From Levilactobacillus namurensis DSM 19117 (GTDB lineage: Bacteria > Bacillota > Bacilli > Lactobacillales > Lactobacillaceae), in contig NZ_AZDT01000010.1 in NCBI RefSeq assembly GCF_001434785.1, positions 62,001-126,000 of the forward strand: a stretch of DNA of 64,000 bases. Direction: 5' to 3'. Positions 17,474 to 25,732 of the stretch are shown here, in pieces. Each line of letters starts with the position of its first letter. The first letter of the stretch is position 1. A program made the translations under genes and the position numbers. The notes beneath the pieces were generated by a model. That model was not told where the DNA came from. It did no database searches and saw only the letters and a program-made list of their open reading frames with translations.

Positions 17474-17613
17474 GGAAATAGCCTCCTTGTCAAAGAATAG
17501 AATCTTAACAGAAATTAATCTTACCACAACCTGCTAAAAAATAGAAATAGGAACACTGAAAAGCGGGCAGTAGCAGTAATTGACTGTCAAGTAAATTTCC
17601 TTGAAAGAAAATA

Positions 17614-17642
17614 TTGCGTTCCCTCAAAGAGTATGGTAAATT
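17614..17642 (+). promoter_or_regulatory. Promoter of rpmB
   Basis: TTGCGT (17614-17619), a 17-base spacer and TAAATT (17637-17642). It leaves a leader of about 55 bases before the rpmB start. Confidence 0.65.
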
Positions 17643-17706
17643 AGTCAGGTGAGTAAAAAGCACTGCTTTTTAAAAAGTAATAAATCCACAAAGGAGGGTT
17701 TACGCC

Positions 17707-17892
17707 ATGGCAAAGGATTTTCTTAACGGCAAGCGGACGCGCTTCGGTAACAAGCGTTCCCACGCCCTGAACTCAACTCGTCGTGCTTGGAAGCCGAACT
17801 TGCAAAAGGTTCGCATCTTAGTGGACGGTAAGCCAAAGAAGGTTTGGGTTTCTGCTCGGACCTTGAAATCAGGTAAGGTAACTCGGGTTTAG
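17707..17892 (+). CDS. rpmB: 50S ribosomal protein L28
   Basis: A 61-residue large-subunit ribosomal protein. The N-terminal [15 protein letters not shown] and the C-terminal [11 protein letters not shown] are typical of L28. No CxxC zinc pair is present, so this is the zinc-independent form. AAAGGAGGG precedes the ATG. It stands alone on the plus strand, divergent from the Asp23-fakA pair, as in most Firmicutes. Confidence 0.97.
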   Translation: MAKDFLNGKRTRFGNKRSHALNSTRRAWKPNLQKVRILVDGKPKKVWVSARTLKSGKVTRV

Positions 17893-17920
17893 GTTAAACT
17901 AAAACCGACTTATAAGATTA

Positions 17921-17962
17921 AAGACGTTATTCAGATGGTGATCTGAATGACGTCTTTTTTTG
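17921..17962 (+). terminator. Terminator after rpmB
   Basis: A 16-base inverted repeat, aagacgttattcagat with atctgaatgacgtctt, around a GGTG loop, ending in TTTTTTT. Confidence 0.92.
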
Positions 17963-17997
17963 ATTCTAACCCCGTTTTCCTAGCCAAAATCAGTTTC

Positions 17998-18041
17998 AAA
18001 AAAAGTCCGGTTAGACATCCCCGTCTGACCGGACTTTTTTT
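17998..18041. terminator. Bidirectional terminator
   Basis: A long stem of two stretches (AAGTCCGG/CCGGACTT with TAGACA/TCTGA inside) flanked by A6-7 on one side and T7 on the other, so it can stop transcripts from either direction. It lies between the rpmB terminator and the unexplained region that follows. Confidence 0.85.
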
Positions 18042-18236
18042 CTTAACGATAACAATACGGTGTTGAAACGTGCGACCAAAGGCCGACTGTACCCATCATC
18101 CGCCTTACCAGTTGGGTCCCACGACCTGATAGCGCATCATGTTCCACTATGGTGACACAATCGTAAGCCGTGAGGACGGCCATCACCACGGGGTGGGCCA
18201 AGGGCAAGCTTCAGCTCACCTATTCCACTGCCACTC
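18042..18236. other. Unexplained hairpin-rich intergenic region, candidate structured RNA
   Basis: About 195 bases with no convincing reading frame, bounded by strong terminators on both sides. Several short stems are visible: GCCGT/ACGGC around CCTC, CCAC/GTGG around CCC, GGTC/GACC around GTGG, TAGTG/CGCTA, and AAGGC/GCCTT. On the minus strand a transcript would end at the bidirectional terminator 18041-17998. A weak plus-strand promoter (CTGACC, 17 bases, GATAAC) overlaps that terminator. It does not match SRP RNA, 6S RNA, RNase P RNA or tmRNA signatures that I can recall. The strand is unresolved. Confidence 0.35.
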
Positions 18237-18274
18237 AAAAAGGCTCTGTAAAACCGCTTGGGTTTTACAGAGCC
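18237..18274 (-). terminator. Terminator after thiN
   Basis: A perfect 14-bp stem, GGCTCTGTAAAACC (18242-18255) with GGTTTTACAGAGCC (18261-18274), loop GCTTG, followed on the minus strand by TTTTT. Confidence 0.9.
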
Positions 18275-18309
18275 AATTTTAGGGTGTTTTAAGTGTCGCT
18301 TGAACGCTC

Positions 18310-18987
18310 CTATTCGTGGCGCGCTTCGTAGGTGTCACAACTCTGAATCACACACAGTAGTCCCGTGTCGAACTGAAAGGTTCCCGTCTCCCCAATAAAT
18401 TCGTTACTGGCGAAGGAAATCGGGTACGGAATCGGTTCATCGTGGAGCGGATACTTCTCGTCAAATAAGCTCAAGTGATCGATCGGTGTTAATGGAATGA
18501 ACGCCAGATACTTCTTATCAGCTTCCTTTTGGAGCCGGTAATGGCCCGGTAAATAGAAAGTGATTGTATTCTGCCGATCAATCAACCGAATCTGGTTAGC
18601 ATATTTTTTATACTGCGGCTCCAAGACCAAAAAGAGGTTGGCCATGAAGTGGTCTAAGCGGCCACCAGTAGCCCCATAAATGTCGACGCGATCCGCATGG
18701 TAGTCCCGAAAGGCCACCATGACCGCCATCTGCGTATCCGTAAAATCCTTTTCGGGTTGCGCTTGTCGGATGTCCTTAACGTTCCGCCGGACTAATTGTA
18801 ACTCCGGTTCCTGTAAAGAATCGAAGTCCCCAATGGCCGCTACCGGCTGAATATTCAACCCAATCAACCGCAACGTTCCCCGGTCGACCCCAATCCAGGG
18901 GCCCGTAATCTCTTGGTCGGTCAACGTCTGCGGCCAATTGGCCTTAGGCCCGCCCACCAAGAGATTGAACGTTCCACCCTGAGGCAT
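18310..18987 (-). CDS. thiN: Thiamine pyrophosphokinase
   Basis: Transfers pyrophosphate from ATP to thiamine to make the cofactor TPP. The 225-residue protein shows GPWIGVDRGTLRLI, IAAIGDFDSL-like sequence (AAIGDFDSLQEPE) and EKDFTDTQMAV, the conserved TPK active-site segments, then IYGATGGRLDHFMANL. Its ATG overlaps the rpe stop by one base (TAATG). It closes the rsgA-rpe-thiN operon and is followed by a strong terminator. Confidence 0.95.
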   Translation of the reverse strand: MPQGGTFNLLVGGPKANWPQTLTDQEITGPWIGVDRGTLRLIGLNIQPVAAIGDFDSLQEPELQLVRRNVKDIRQAQPEKDFTDTQMAVMVAFRDYHADRVDIYGATGGRLDHFMANLFLVLEPQYKKYANQIRLIDRQNTITFYLPGHYRLQKEADKKYLAFIPLTPIDHLSLFDEKYPLHDEPIPYPISFASNEFIGETGTFQFDTGLLCVIQSCDTYEARHE

Positions 18988-19640
18988 TATTTAGTGGCGT
19001 CCTTTAAGGCGTTGATCCGGGCAACGGGATCATCCGCATTGAAGACGTAGGAACCGGCAACGGCAACCGTAGCTCCGGCGTTCGCACACTCAACTACCGT
19101 CTTATCATTGACCCCACCATCGACTTCAATGTCGAAGTTGTAGCCCTTTTCCTTCTTAATTGCGTCTAGTTGTGCGATCTTTTGAACCGTACTCTGCAGG
19201 AACTTTTGGCCCCCGAAGCCCGGATTGACCGTCATGACCAAGACTTGACCCACCATGTCCAAGACGGGTTCGATCTGACTAACCGGCGTCCCAGGGTTGA
19301 TGACAACTTCTGGCGTCACACCAGCGTTTTGAATCATCTGTAAGGCACGGTGAATGTGTGGCGTTGCTTCCACGTGGACCCCGATGATGTCGGCCCCCGC
19401 CTTAGCAAAGTCATCCACGTAGCGTTCTGGGTTTTGGACCATCATGTGGACGTCTAAGACCATCTTGGTGATAGGCCGAATTGCCTTGACCCATCCGGGA
19501 CCATAAGACAAGGCTGGGACGAATTGACCATCCATGATGTCGATGTGCAGAACTTCCGCACCCCCACGGTCAACCTTTTCGATATCTGGTTGGAGGTTCA
19601 CGTAATCTGCGCTTAAAATTGATGGTGCTACTTTAATCAT
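18987..19640 (-). CDS. rpe: Ribulose-phosphate 3-epimerase
   Basis: Interconverts ribulose-5-phosphate and xylulose-5-phosphate in the pentose phosphate and phosphoketolase routes. The 217-residue TIM barrel begins with KVAPSILSADY and carries HIDIMDGQFVP, HMMVQNP and VDGGVNDKT, which hold the metal-binding and catalytic residues. Xylulose-5-phosphate is the phosphoketolase substrate, so the enzyme matters in heterofermentative lactobacilli. AGGAAGAG lies before the ATG. Confidence 0.97.
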   Translation of the reverse strand: MIKVAPSILSADYVNLQPDIEKVDRGGAEVLHIDIMDGQFVPALSYGPGWVKAIRPITKMVLDVHMMVQNPERYVDDFAKAGADIIGVHVEATPHIHRALQMIQNAGVTPEVVINPGTPVSQIEPVLDMVGQVLVMTVNPGFGGQKFLQSTVQKIAQLDAIKKEKGYNFDIEVDGGVNDKTVVECANAGATVAVAGSYVFNADDPVARINALKDATK

Positions 19641-19652
19641 AACTTCTCTTCC

Positions 19653-20549
19653 TCATTTCTTTTTGTGATAAACAGGTTTTTGGTTCTGTAACAACGTGAG
19701 TAATTGCAAGTAGTTGTCGTACCGGCTCTGCAACAGGTCTCCCGCAGCCAATGCGGCCTTGACCGCACAGCCCGGTTCGTTGACGTGTACACATCCCCGA
19801 AAACGACAATCTGGCGCCAACCGACGAAATTCAGGGAAATACTGTCCCAGTTCGCGGTAATCGATCGTCAGCGTATCATACGACGAGAATCCCGGCGTAT
19901 CAGCCACTAACCCACCGGCAACCGGCATCAAACTAACTTTCCGGGTTGTATGCCGTCCCCGGTTCAGGGCCGTCGAAATCTCGCCGGTTGCTAACGTCAG
20001 CTCCGGTGCGATGTGGTTCAACAGTGTTGACTTGCCCGCACCGGTCTGACCCATAATGACCGTTTCTTGGCCCGCCAACAACTCGCGTAGCTGGTCCAAT
20101 CCGGTCGACGCAAAGGGTTCGCGGGTCAGACACACGGCATACCCTAACTGCCGATAGGCCGCCGCCAAGTCTTCAAACTCCTGATACCGTTCATCGTCAA
20201 TCAGGTCCGTTTTGGTGAAATAAATCACCGGTTGAATCCGACTGACTTCTAAGGCAATCAATTGCCGATCCAGCAAGTTCGTCGAAAAGTCCGGCGCCTT
20301 GACCGCCGTCACCACAACGCCTTGGTCAATATTAGCCACGGGCGGTCGTGTTAACGCGTTATCCCGCGGTAGGATCTCTAAAATATACCCTTCCTTGGGA
20401 GACGAGCTTTCAAAGCGTACGCGATCACCCACTAAGGGTGTCACCCGCTTCTTGCGAAAGTTTCCCCGGGCCCGGGTTCGATACATCTCGCCATCACTAA
20501 ACACGTCATAGAACCCGCTTAGCGATTGGCGAATCTGTCCCTCTGCCAT
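19653..20549 (-). CDS. rsgA: Ribosome small-subunit GTPase RsgA
   Basis: A circularly permuted GTPase that helps mature the 30S subunit. The 298-residue protein has an N-terminal OB fold (about 1-70), then the permuted motifs in order: TKTD (G4), GQTGAGKSTLLNH (G1) and DTPGFSS (G3). A C-terminal zinc knuckle follows with Cys, Cys, His and Cys in CRFRGCVHVNEPGC. AGGAGGTG precedes the ATG. It is separated from prkC by a terminator but keeps the usual order prkC-rsgA-rpe-thiN. Confidence 0.97.
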   Translation of the reverse strand: MAEGQIRQSLSGFYDVFSDGEMYRTRARGNFRKKRVTPLVGDRVRFESSSPKEGYILEILPRDNALTRPPVANIDQGVVVTAVKAPDFSTNLLDRQLIALEVSRIQPVIYFTKTDLIDDERYQEFEDLAAAYRQLGYAVCLTREPFASTGLDQLRELLAGQETVIMGQTGAGKSTLLNHIAPELTLATGEISTALNRGRHTTRKVSLMPVAGGLVADTPGFSSYDTLTIDYRELGQYFPEFRRLAPDCRFRGCVHVNEPGCAVKAALAAGDLLQSRYDNYLQLLTLLQNQKPVYHKKK

Positions 20550-20575
20550 GAAGCACCTCCTCTTTGTCGTGATGC

Positions 20576-20614
20576 AAAAAAGCTCAGTTCCCTTTTATTA
20601 TAAAAGAACTGAGC
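20576..20614 (-). terminator. Terminator after prkC
   Basis: GCTCAGTTC (20582-20590) pairs with GAACTGAGC (20606-20614), with further pairing of TTTTAT/ATAAAA in the loop. TTTTTT follows on the minus strand. Confidence 0.88.
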
Positions 20615-20634
20615 TTCAAATGCAGGCTTTTTCC

Positions 20635-22659
20635 TTAATTTTTCGTCACGTGACTATCTTCACCAATGACTTCACCGTTGCGCACGATCTTATAAGCCCC
20701 AGACTTCCCGTGAGCGACCGTGAACGGCAACGAAACCGTCGTGTCATTCGTGATGGTCATCTGTTTGTAAACCGAACTCAACTGGTGATCCTGGTCCCGC
20801 AGATAGATTTGAACCAAGTTCTCACTTGCCGCGGAACTGCTACTGTCGTCATCTTCCGTATCGCTGCCACTGGTGGCACTGCTGTCAAACGGAATTTTGA
20901 CCTTAACACTGAACTGGTCCGTCTCCGAACTGTCACTTTCCGGTCCCCGTGACATAGTCAGCGTAATCTCGTCGCCTTCTTGAACGACAGCGCCCTCACC
21001 AGGCGACTGGCGCATGACTTTCCCCTTCGCCACGTCGCTAGAATAGGCGTACGTGAACGCCAGGTTTAAGTTATGGCTCGCCGCATAGTCCTGTGCTTGG
21101 CTCTTGGTCTTATCCGTGAGATCACTCAAGGTCACCGTCTGGGTTCCCGTCGAGACCGTCAACGTGATTGCCGTGTCCTTGGGAATCACCTTGTGACCCG
21201 CCGAAACGCTCTGTTGAATAATCCGGCCCGCTGGCACACTGGTTGAATGGACCGACTCCCGGTGAACCGTAAAGCCTAGCGCCTCCAGCTTCGCCGCAAC
21301 GCTGCTATACGAATCTCCCTGGTAGTCGCCTAACCGATAGCGCTTAGGGCCCGTACTGATCCACAGATCGATGACGGAATTACGTTGCAGCTCCGTCCCT
21401 GACCGGGGTTCCGTCCGGACAACTCGGTGCCGTTTAACTTTAGCACTAGCCGTCTTATGGATCTCGCCGACCTTCAGGTGGGTAGCCACCAACGTTGACT
21501 GGGCCTTGGCTTGTCGCTGACCCACCACATTGGGAACGTTGGTCATCCGGGGTTGAAAGAGTGCGACCCCTAAACCGGCCCCAATCAGTAGCATCAGGAT
21601 AATCAATCCCATCAGCATAAACTTACGCCGACGGGGATGGCGCTGTTTGTAAGACAGCCGGGCCTTGGGCGCCGTTTCTTCAGTCGACTGCTCACTCGCC
21701 TTAGCCGCTGCGGCCGGTTCAGGCGTCGTTTGGGCATGTGCGGTAGCGTCCGATAAGTGGCCCAGCGAACTCAGGGGCAAGACCTTGGTCTCACCGTCAT
21801 CGTCCGCTTCCGGTGTGAACCGCTCCTCGCCAGCTCGCTTAGGAGACAATGACGTCCGCAGATCCGCGGCCATATCGGCTACACTCGCATACCGGTTCTG
21901 CGGCCGCTTCGCCGTGGCCTTGAAGACCACGTTCTCTAGGGCTTGAGGGATCCGTGGATCCGTGTCCCGCACCGCGGGAACGTCCGATTGGAAATGCTTC
22001 AACGCAATGGACACCGCCGTTTCCCCTTCAAAGGGAACGGTTCCCGTCAACATCTCGTACAGAATGATTCCCAGTGAATAGATATCCGATTGCTTGGTTG
22101 CCATGCCACCACGGGCCTGTTCCGGGGACAGGTAGTGGACCGACCCTAAGACCGTATTGGTCTGCGTCAGACTATGTTCGGACAGGGTCACGGCAATCCC
22201 GAAGTCCGTAATCTTCGCCACCCGGTTTTGATCGATCAAGATATTCTGGGGCTTCAGATCCCGGTGGATAATGTTGTGCTCGTGGGCTAGGCGTACCGCA
22301 CTGAGAATCTGTTCCATGATCTGAATGACTTCCCGGTAAGGTATCGGGAAGTGCGCCTTGATGTAGGCCTTCAGGTCGGTTCCCTTCACGTACTCCATCA
22401 CCAGGTACTGCATCCCGTTTTCTTCGCCAACGTCGTAGACCTGAACAATATTATCGTGCACTAGCTCGGTTGCGGCTAGAGCTTCGCGTTGAAACCGCCG
22501 CATGGTGTTCGGGTCATCCCGCAAGTCTAAACGCAACAACTTGACGGAAACGTCCCGGTCTAAGATCAGGTCGTGGGCCAAATAAACGTTGGCCATGCCC
22601 CCTTCACCTAACGCGCGAATGATGCGGTAACGTCCGCTTAACGTGTATCCCGCTCGCAT
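20635..22659 (-). CDS. prkC: PASTA-domain Ser/Thr protein kinase PrkC (StkP)
   Basis: A transmembrane kinase that senses muropeptides or lipid II and phosphorylates cell-wall and division proteins. The 674-residue protein has an N-terminal Hanks kinase domain: glycine loop GEGGMANVY, Lys40, HRDLKPQN (132-139), DFG (152-154) and an activation loop with TNTVLGSVHYLSPEQARG. A basic juxtamembrane segment, one membrane helix near 348-369, three PASTA repeats (about 372-580) and a Ser/Asp-rich link to a C-terminal beta domain follow. Its start overlaps the prpC stop, a tightly coupled kinase/phosphatase pair. Confidence 0.96.
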   Translation of the reverse strand: MRAGYTLSGRYRIIRALGEGGMANVYLAHDLILDRDVSVKLLRLDLRDDPNTMRRFQREALAATELVHDNIVQVYDVGEENGMQYLVMEYVKGTDLKAYIKAHFPIPYREVIQIMEQILSAVRLAHEHNIIHRDLKPQNILIDQNRVAKITDFGIAVTLSEHSLTQTNTVLGSVHYLSPEQARGGMATKQSDIYSLGIILYEMLTGTVPFEGETAVSIALKHFQSDVPAVRDTDPRIPQALENVVFKATAKRPQNRYASVADMAADLRTSLSPKRAGEERFTPEADDDGETKVLPLSSLGHLSDATAHAQTTPEPAAAAKASEQSTEETAPKARLSYKQRHPRRRKFMLMGLIILMLLIGAGLGVALFQPRMTNVPNVVGQRQAKAQSTLVATHLKVGEIHKTASAKVKRHRVVRTEPRSGTELQRNSVIDLWISTGPKRYRLGDYQGDSYSSVAAKLEALGFTVHRESVHSTSVPAGRIIQQSVSAGHKVIPKDTAITLTVSTGTQTVTLSDLTDKTKSQAQDYAASHNLNLAFTYAYSSDVAKGKVMRQSPGEGAVVQEGDEITLTMSRGPESDSSETDQFSVKVKIPFDSSATSGSDTEDDDSSSSAASENLVQIYLRDQDHQLSSVYKQMTITNDTTVSLPFTVAHGKSGAYKIVRNGEVIGEDSHVTKN

Positions 22660-23405
22660 CAGCTCGCCACCTTCCGCCCGCCATTGGCGATAATCAACAC
22701 GCTAATGTTGTCGAGACCCCCCGCCGCGTTTGCCAGTTCAATCAACCGGTCACACTTGGCTTCTAGCGGCTGGGCGCTTTCTAAGACCGTGGCAATCTGC
22801 TGGTCATCGACCATGTTGGTCAATCCATCCGTGCACAGCAATAGCTGATCATTTAGGACCAACGGGTAGGTGTTCAAATCAAAGTTGGCGTCGTTAGAAA
22901 TCCCTAACGACCGAATAATCACGTTCTTTTGGGGATGGTGTCGCGCCGCCTGTCGGCTGATCTCACCACGCTTCACCAGTTCATTGACCAATGAGTGGTC
23001 CTCCGTCAGTTGCCGGAGTTGACCATCGCGTAAGAGGTAAGCCCGGGAATCTCCGATACTGGCAATCACGACTTCATCCGTAAAGTAGACGGCTGCTACC
23101 AAGGTCGTTCCCATGCCATTCAGGTCCGCAAATTGATTAGACTTTTCAATAATCGAATGGTTCTCCATGGTAATCTGTTGGCTCAACCATTGGCTCGCTG
23201 CGGTGGTCGTGGTCCACGCCGTCAATTCGAAGTCGTGTCCCAGATGGGAGACCGCCATGGCACTCGCCACGTCGCCACCCTGATGACCCCCAATGCCGTC
23301 AGCAACCAACGCCAGGTGTTGCCCGGCCTGATTCGTGAAGACATCGACGTAGTCTTGATTATCAGCCCGCTGCTTGCCAATTGCCGTTCGAAAGGCAACT
23401 TCCAT
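22659..23405 (-). CDS. prpC: PP2C-type Ser/Thr protein phosphatase PrpC (Stp)
   Basis: Dephosphorylates PrkC and its targets. The 248-residue PPM/PP2C protein shows the metal-binding motifs RADNQDY, LVADGIGGHQGGDVAS, IGDSRAYLL and LCTDGLTNMVDD, plus LDNISVLI near the end. It starts 10 bases after rsmB and overlaps prkC by one base. No membrane segment is present, so it acts in the cytoplasm. Confidence 0.96.
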   Translation of the reverse strand: MEVAFRTAIGKQRADNQDYVDVFTNQAGQHLALVADGIGGHQGGDVASAMAVSHLGHDFELTAWTTTTAASQWLSQQITMENHSIIEKSNQFADLNGMGTTLVAAVYFTDEVVIASIGDSRAYLLRDGQLRQLTEDHSLVNELVKRGEISRQAARHHPQKNVIIRSLGISNDANFDLNTYPLVLNDQLLLCTDGLTNMVDDQQIATVLESAQPLEAKCDRLIELANAAGGLDNISVLIIANGGRKVAS

Positions 23406-23415
23406 TGCCGCTCAC

Positions 23416-24759
23416 CTACGCTTTCCGCCGGAAGGCACTCACGAAGAAGCCGTCAGTGTCGAAATCATCGGGATAGATGGATAACGTTGCCGTTTCCCGG
23501 TCACCCTTGACGTTGCGCGTCGTGGTCACCCGAACGGCTTCGAAGTCGGGATGATCCGCCAAGAATTGACGAACCACCGCGTCATTTTCCGTCTCCAGAA
23601 TCGTGCAAGTACTGTAGACCATCAGCCCCTGCGGCTTCAGCTTACGACTCACGGCATCTAAGATGGCCAGCTGAATTTTCTGCAGATGTTGGCTATCTTC
23701 GGGGGTCTTATCGTATCGAATCTCGGGTTTCCGCCGAACCAAACCAATCCCGGAACAAGGTGCGTCCACCAGAATCTTGTCAAACGTCTGGTCGGCAAAT
23801 TCATCATCGACCTTCCGGGCATCCAAAGCCATGGCGTTGACCCGGTCAGCGACCTGCAACCGTGCGGCGTTCTGAGCAATCAGCTTGACCTTCTTGGCAT
23901 GCAGATCCAAGGCCGTGACCTGACCACCCGCAGCTGGGTCTAGCGCGGCCGCAATCTGCGTGGTCTTCCCCCCAGGAGCGGCACAGGCATCTAAGACCTG
24001 ATCTCCGGGTTGGACCTGCAGGGCTTCTACGGGTAACATGGCACTCTCGTCTTGAATCGTCAGTTGCCCGTTCTCAAATAATTCGCTGTGGTTAGCGGGT
24101 TGGCCGTCAACTCGTAGCCCGTCACCCGAAACAGTGCTGACGTCCACCTGGTATCCCACTGCCTCTAAAGCCTGGATAGCTTGGTCCGCAGTCGTGACGG
24201 CCGTGTTGACCCGAACCGACTGGGCAGCCGGTTGGTTGATGGTCTTCAAGATGCTTTCAGTCTTGGCTTCCCCTAACTGAGCCTGCAACGCCTTAACCAG
24301 CCAGACAGGCATCGAATAGGTCACACTGAGGCGTTGCGTTGGGTCGCTAATCTGGGCAACATCCGGAACGCCTTGTCGGTCGACGGCGTGTAAGACTCCC
24401 GTTACGAACCGACGAATTCCTTCGTGCCCCCGTTCCTTGGCCAACTGAATGGCCTCATCAAAGATGGCCCAATTCGGAATCCGGTCTAAGTACAACATCT
24501 GATATAAGGCCACTAACAACGTCATTTTGACCCATGGTTGCAACTTCTGGTTGGGTTTGACAAAACTATCGAGGTAGTATTCCAGTGTTAACTGGTGTTG
24601 AATCGTTCCGTAGACCAAGTTGGTCAACAACCGCCGGTCAGCGTCGTTTAAAGTGCTCCGGTCGATCATCTTATCCAATTGCAAGTTCGAGTAGGCACCG
24701 CCCGCAACCCGGGTCAGTGCATCCACGGCCATCGACCGTGCTGTTTGATTTTCGCTCAT
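23416..24759 (-). CDS. rsmB: 16S rRNA (cytosine-967-C5)-methyltransferase RsmB
   Basis: Methylates C967 of 16S rRNA. The 447-residue protein has an N-terminal NusB-like RNA-binding domain (about 1-140) and a C-terminal SAM-dependent domain with DACAAPGGKTTQIA, VDAPCSGIGLVRRKPEI (catalytic Cys in the PC motif) and YSTCTI (second Cys). Its ATG overlaps the fmt stop by one base (TAATG). Confidence 0.97.
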   Translation of the reverse strand: MSENQTARSMAVDALTRVAGGAYSNLQLDKMIDRSTLNDADRRLLTNLVYGTIQHQLTLEYYLDSFVKPNQKLQPWVKMTLLVALYQMLYLDRIPNWAIFDEAIQLAKERGHEGIRRFVTGVLHAVDRQGVPDVAQISDPTQRLSVTYSMPVWLVKALQAQLGEAKTESILKTINQPAAQSVRVNTAVTTADQAIQALEAVGYQVDVSTVSGDGLRVDGQPANHSELFENGQLTIQDESAMLPVEALQVQPGDQVLDACAAPGGKTTQIAAALDPAAGGQVTALDLHAKKVKLIAQNAARLQVADRVNAMALDARKVDDEFADQTFDKILVDAPCSGIGLVRRKPEIRYDKTPEDSQHLQKIQLAILDAVSRKLKPQGLMVYSTCTILETENDAVVRQFLADHPDFEAVRVTTTRNVKGDRETATLSIYPDDFDTDGFFVSAFRRKA

Positions 24760-25703
24760 TATTCAGCCACCTGTTCGCCCACTTGTAGGGCATCCGTTGA
24801 TCCGTTCAGAAAGTCCGTGATACTTAGCTTAGGCTTACCGGCCGGTTGTAACTCATCAATCTGCAGAACACCATGTTCTCCGGTCGCAATTGCCAAGTGA
24901 TGCTTATCGCGGCTGACCAGTTCCCCGGGCTGTAAGTCCGTGGTCTGATCCAGTACCGTGACCTGCCACAACTTGGTCCGTACCCCGTTCAGATAGATGT
25001 GCGCTGTTGGGAACGGCCGTAACGCCCGAACCTTGCAGTCGATCATGTGGGCACTCATGGTCAGATCAATCCGTTCTTCATCGGACTTGATGGTCGGTGC
25101 GAACGTGACCCGCTGCTCATCTTGCTTAACGGGGGTAATCTCGCCCGCTAATAACTTAGGTAAGGTATCCAGCAAAAGGTCCCGTCCTAACAGACTAAGC
25201 TTATCAAACATACTGCCGACATCGTCTTGGTCGGTGATCGGAATGGCGCGTTGTGCCAGAACATCCCCCGCATCCATCTTTTTCTCCATGAACATGATGG
25301 ACACCCCGGTCTCTCGATCACCATTCATAATGGCATAGTGGACGGGAGCGCCACCCCGGTACTTCGGTAACAGAGACGCGTGCACGTTTACCGCCGCGAC
25401 CTTGGCCGCCTTCAAGAGCTTGGTCGGTAGGAACTGGCCAAACGCCGCCGTGACGATTAAGTCCGGTGCTAACGCGATAGCCCGAGCCATCTCAGGGCTC
25501 CCTCCAATCTTCTCCGGTTGGAGAACTTCGATATTGTTGGCGACCGCCACTTGCTTAACGGGTGATGCCGTTAAAACGTGCTTACGACCGACCCGCCGAT
25601 CGGGTTGCGTAACAACCGCTAAGACTTGGTAGTCGTGGTCGATCAAGCTTTGTAAGATAGGCGCGGAAAATTCCGGCGTTCCCATAAAAATCACTGAGGT
25701 CAT
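24759..25703 (-). CDS. fmt: Methionyl-tRNA formyltransferase
   Basis: Formylates initiator Met-tRNA using 10-formyl-THF. The 314-residue protein begins IFMGTPEFSAPIL. The catalytic region has VNVHASLLPKYRGGAPVHYAIMNG with Asn, His and the downstream Asp (KMDAGDVL), and a C-terminal OB-like domain follows (about 205-314). It lies 29 bases after priA, in the standard priA-fmt-rsmB order. Confidence 0.98.
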   Translation of the reverse strand: MTSVIFMGTPEFSAPILQSLIDHDYQVLAVVTQPDRRVGRKHVLTASPVKQVAVANNIEVLQPEKIGGSPEMARAIALAPDLIVTAAFGQFLPTKLLKAAKVAAVNVHASLLPKYRGGAPVHYAIMNGDRETGVSIMFMEKKMDAGDVLAQRAIPITDQDDVGSMFDKLSLLGRDLLLDTLPKLLAGEITPVKQDEQRVTFAPTIKSDEERIDLTMSAHMIDCKVRALRPFPTAHIYLNGVRTKLWQVTVLDQTTDLQPGELVSRDKHHLAIATGEHGVLQIDELQPAGKPKLSITDFLNGSTDALQVGEQVAE

Positions 25704-25732
25704 TGTTGCACCATACTTTCTTTAGTTAGAGT

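Noticed and set aside
17610-17700. rpmB leader as a regulatory RNA
   Set aside because: The leader is short, with no stable hairpin or terminator, so it looks like an ordinary untranslated region.
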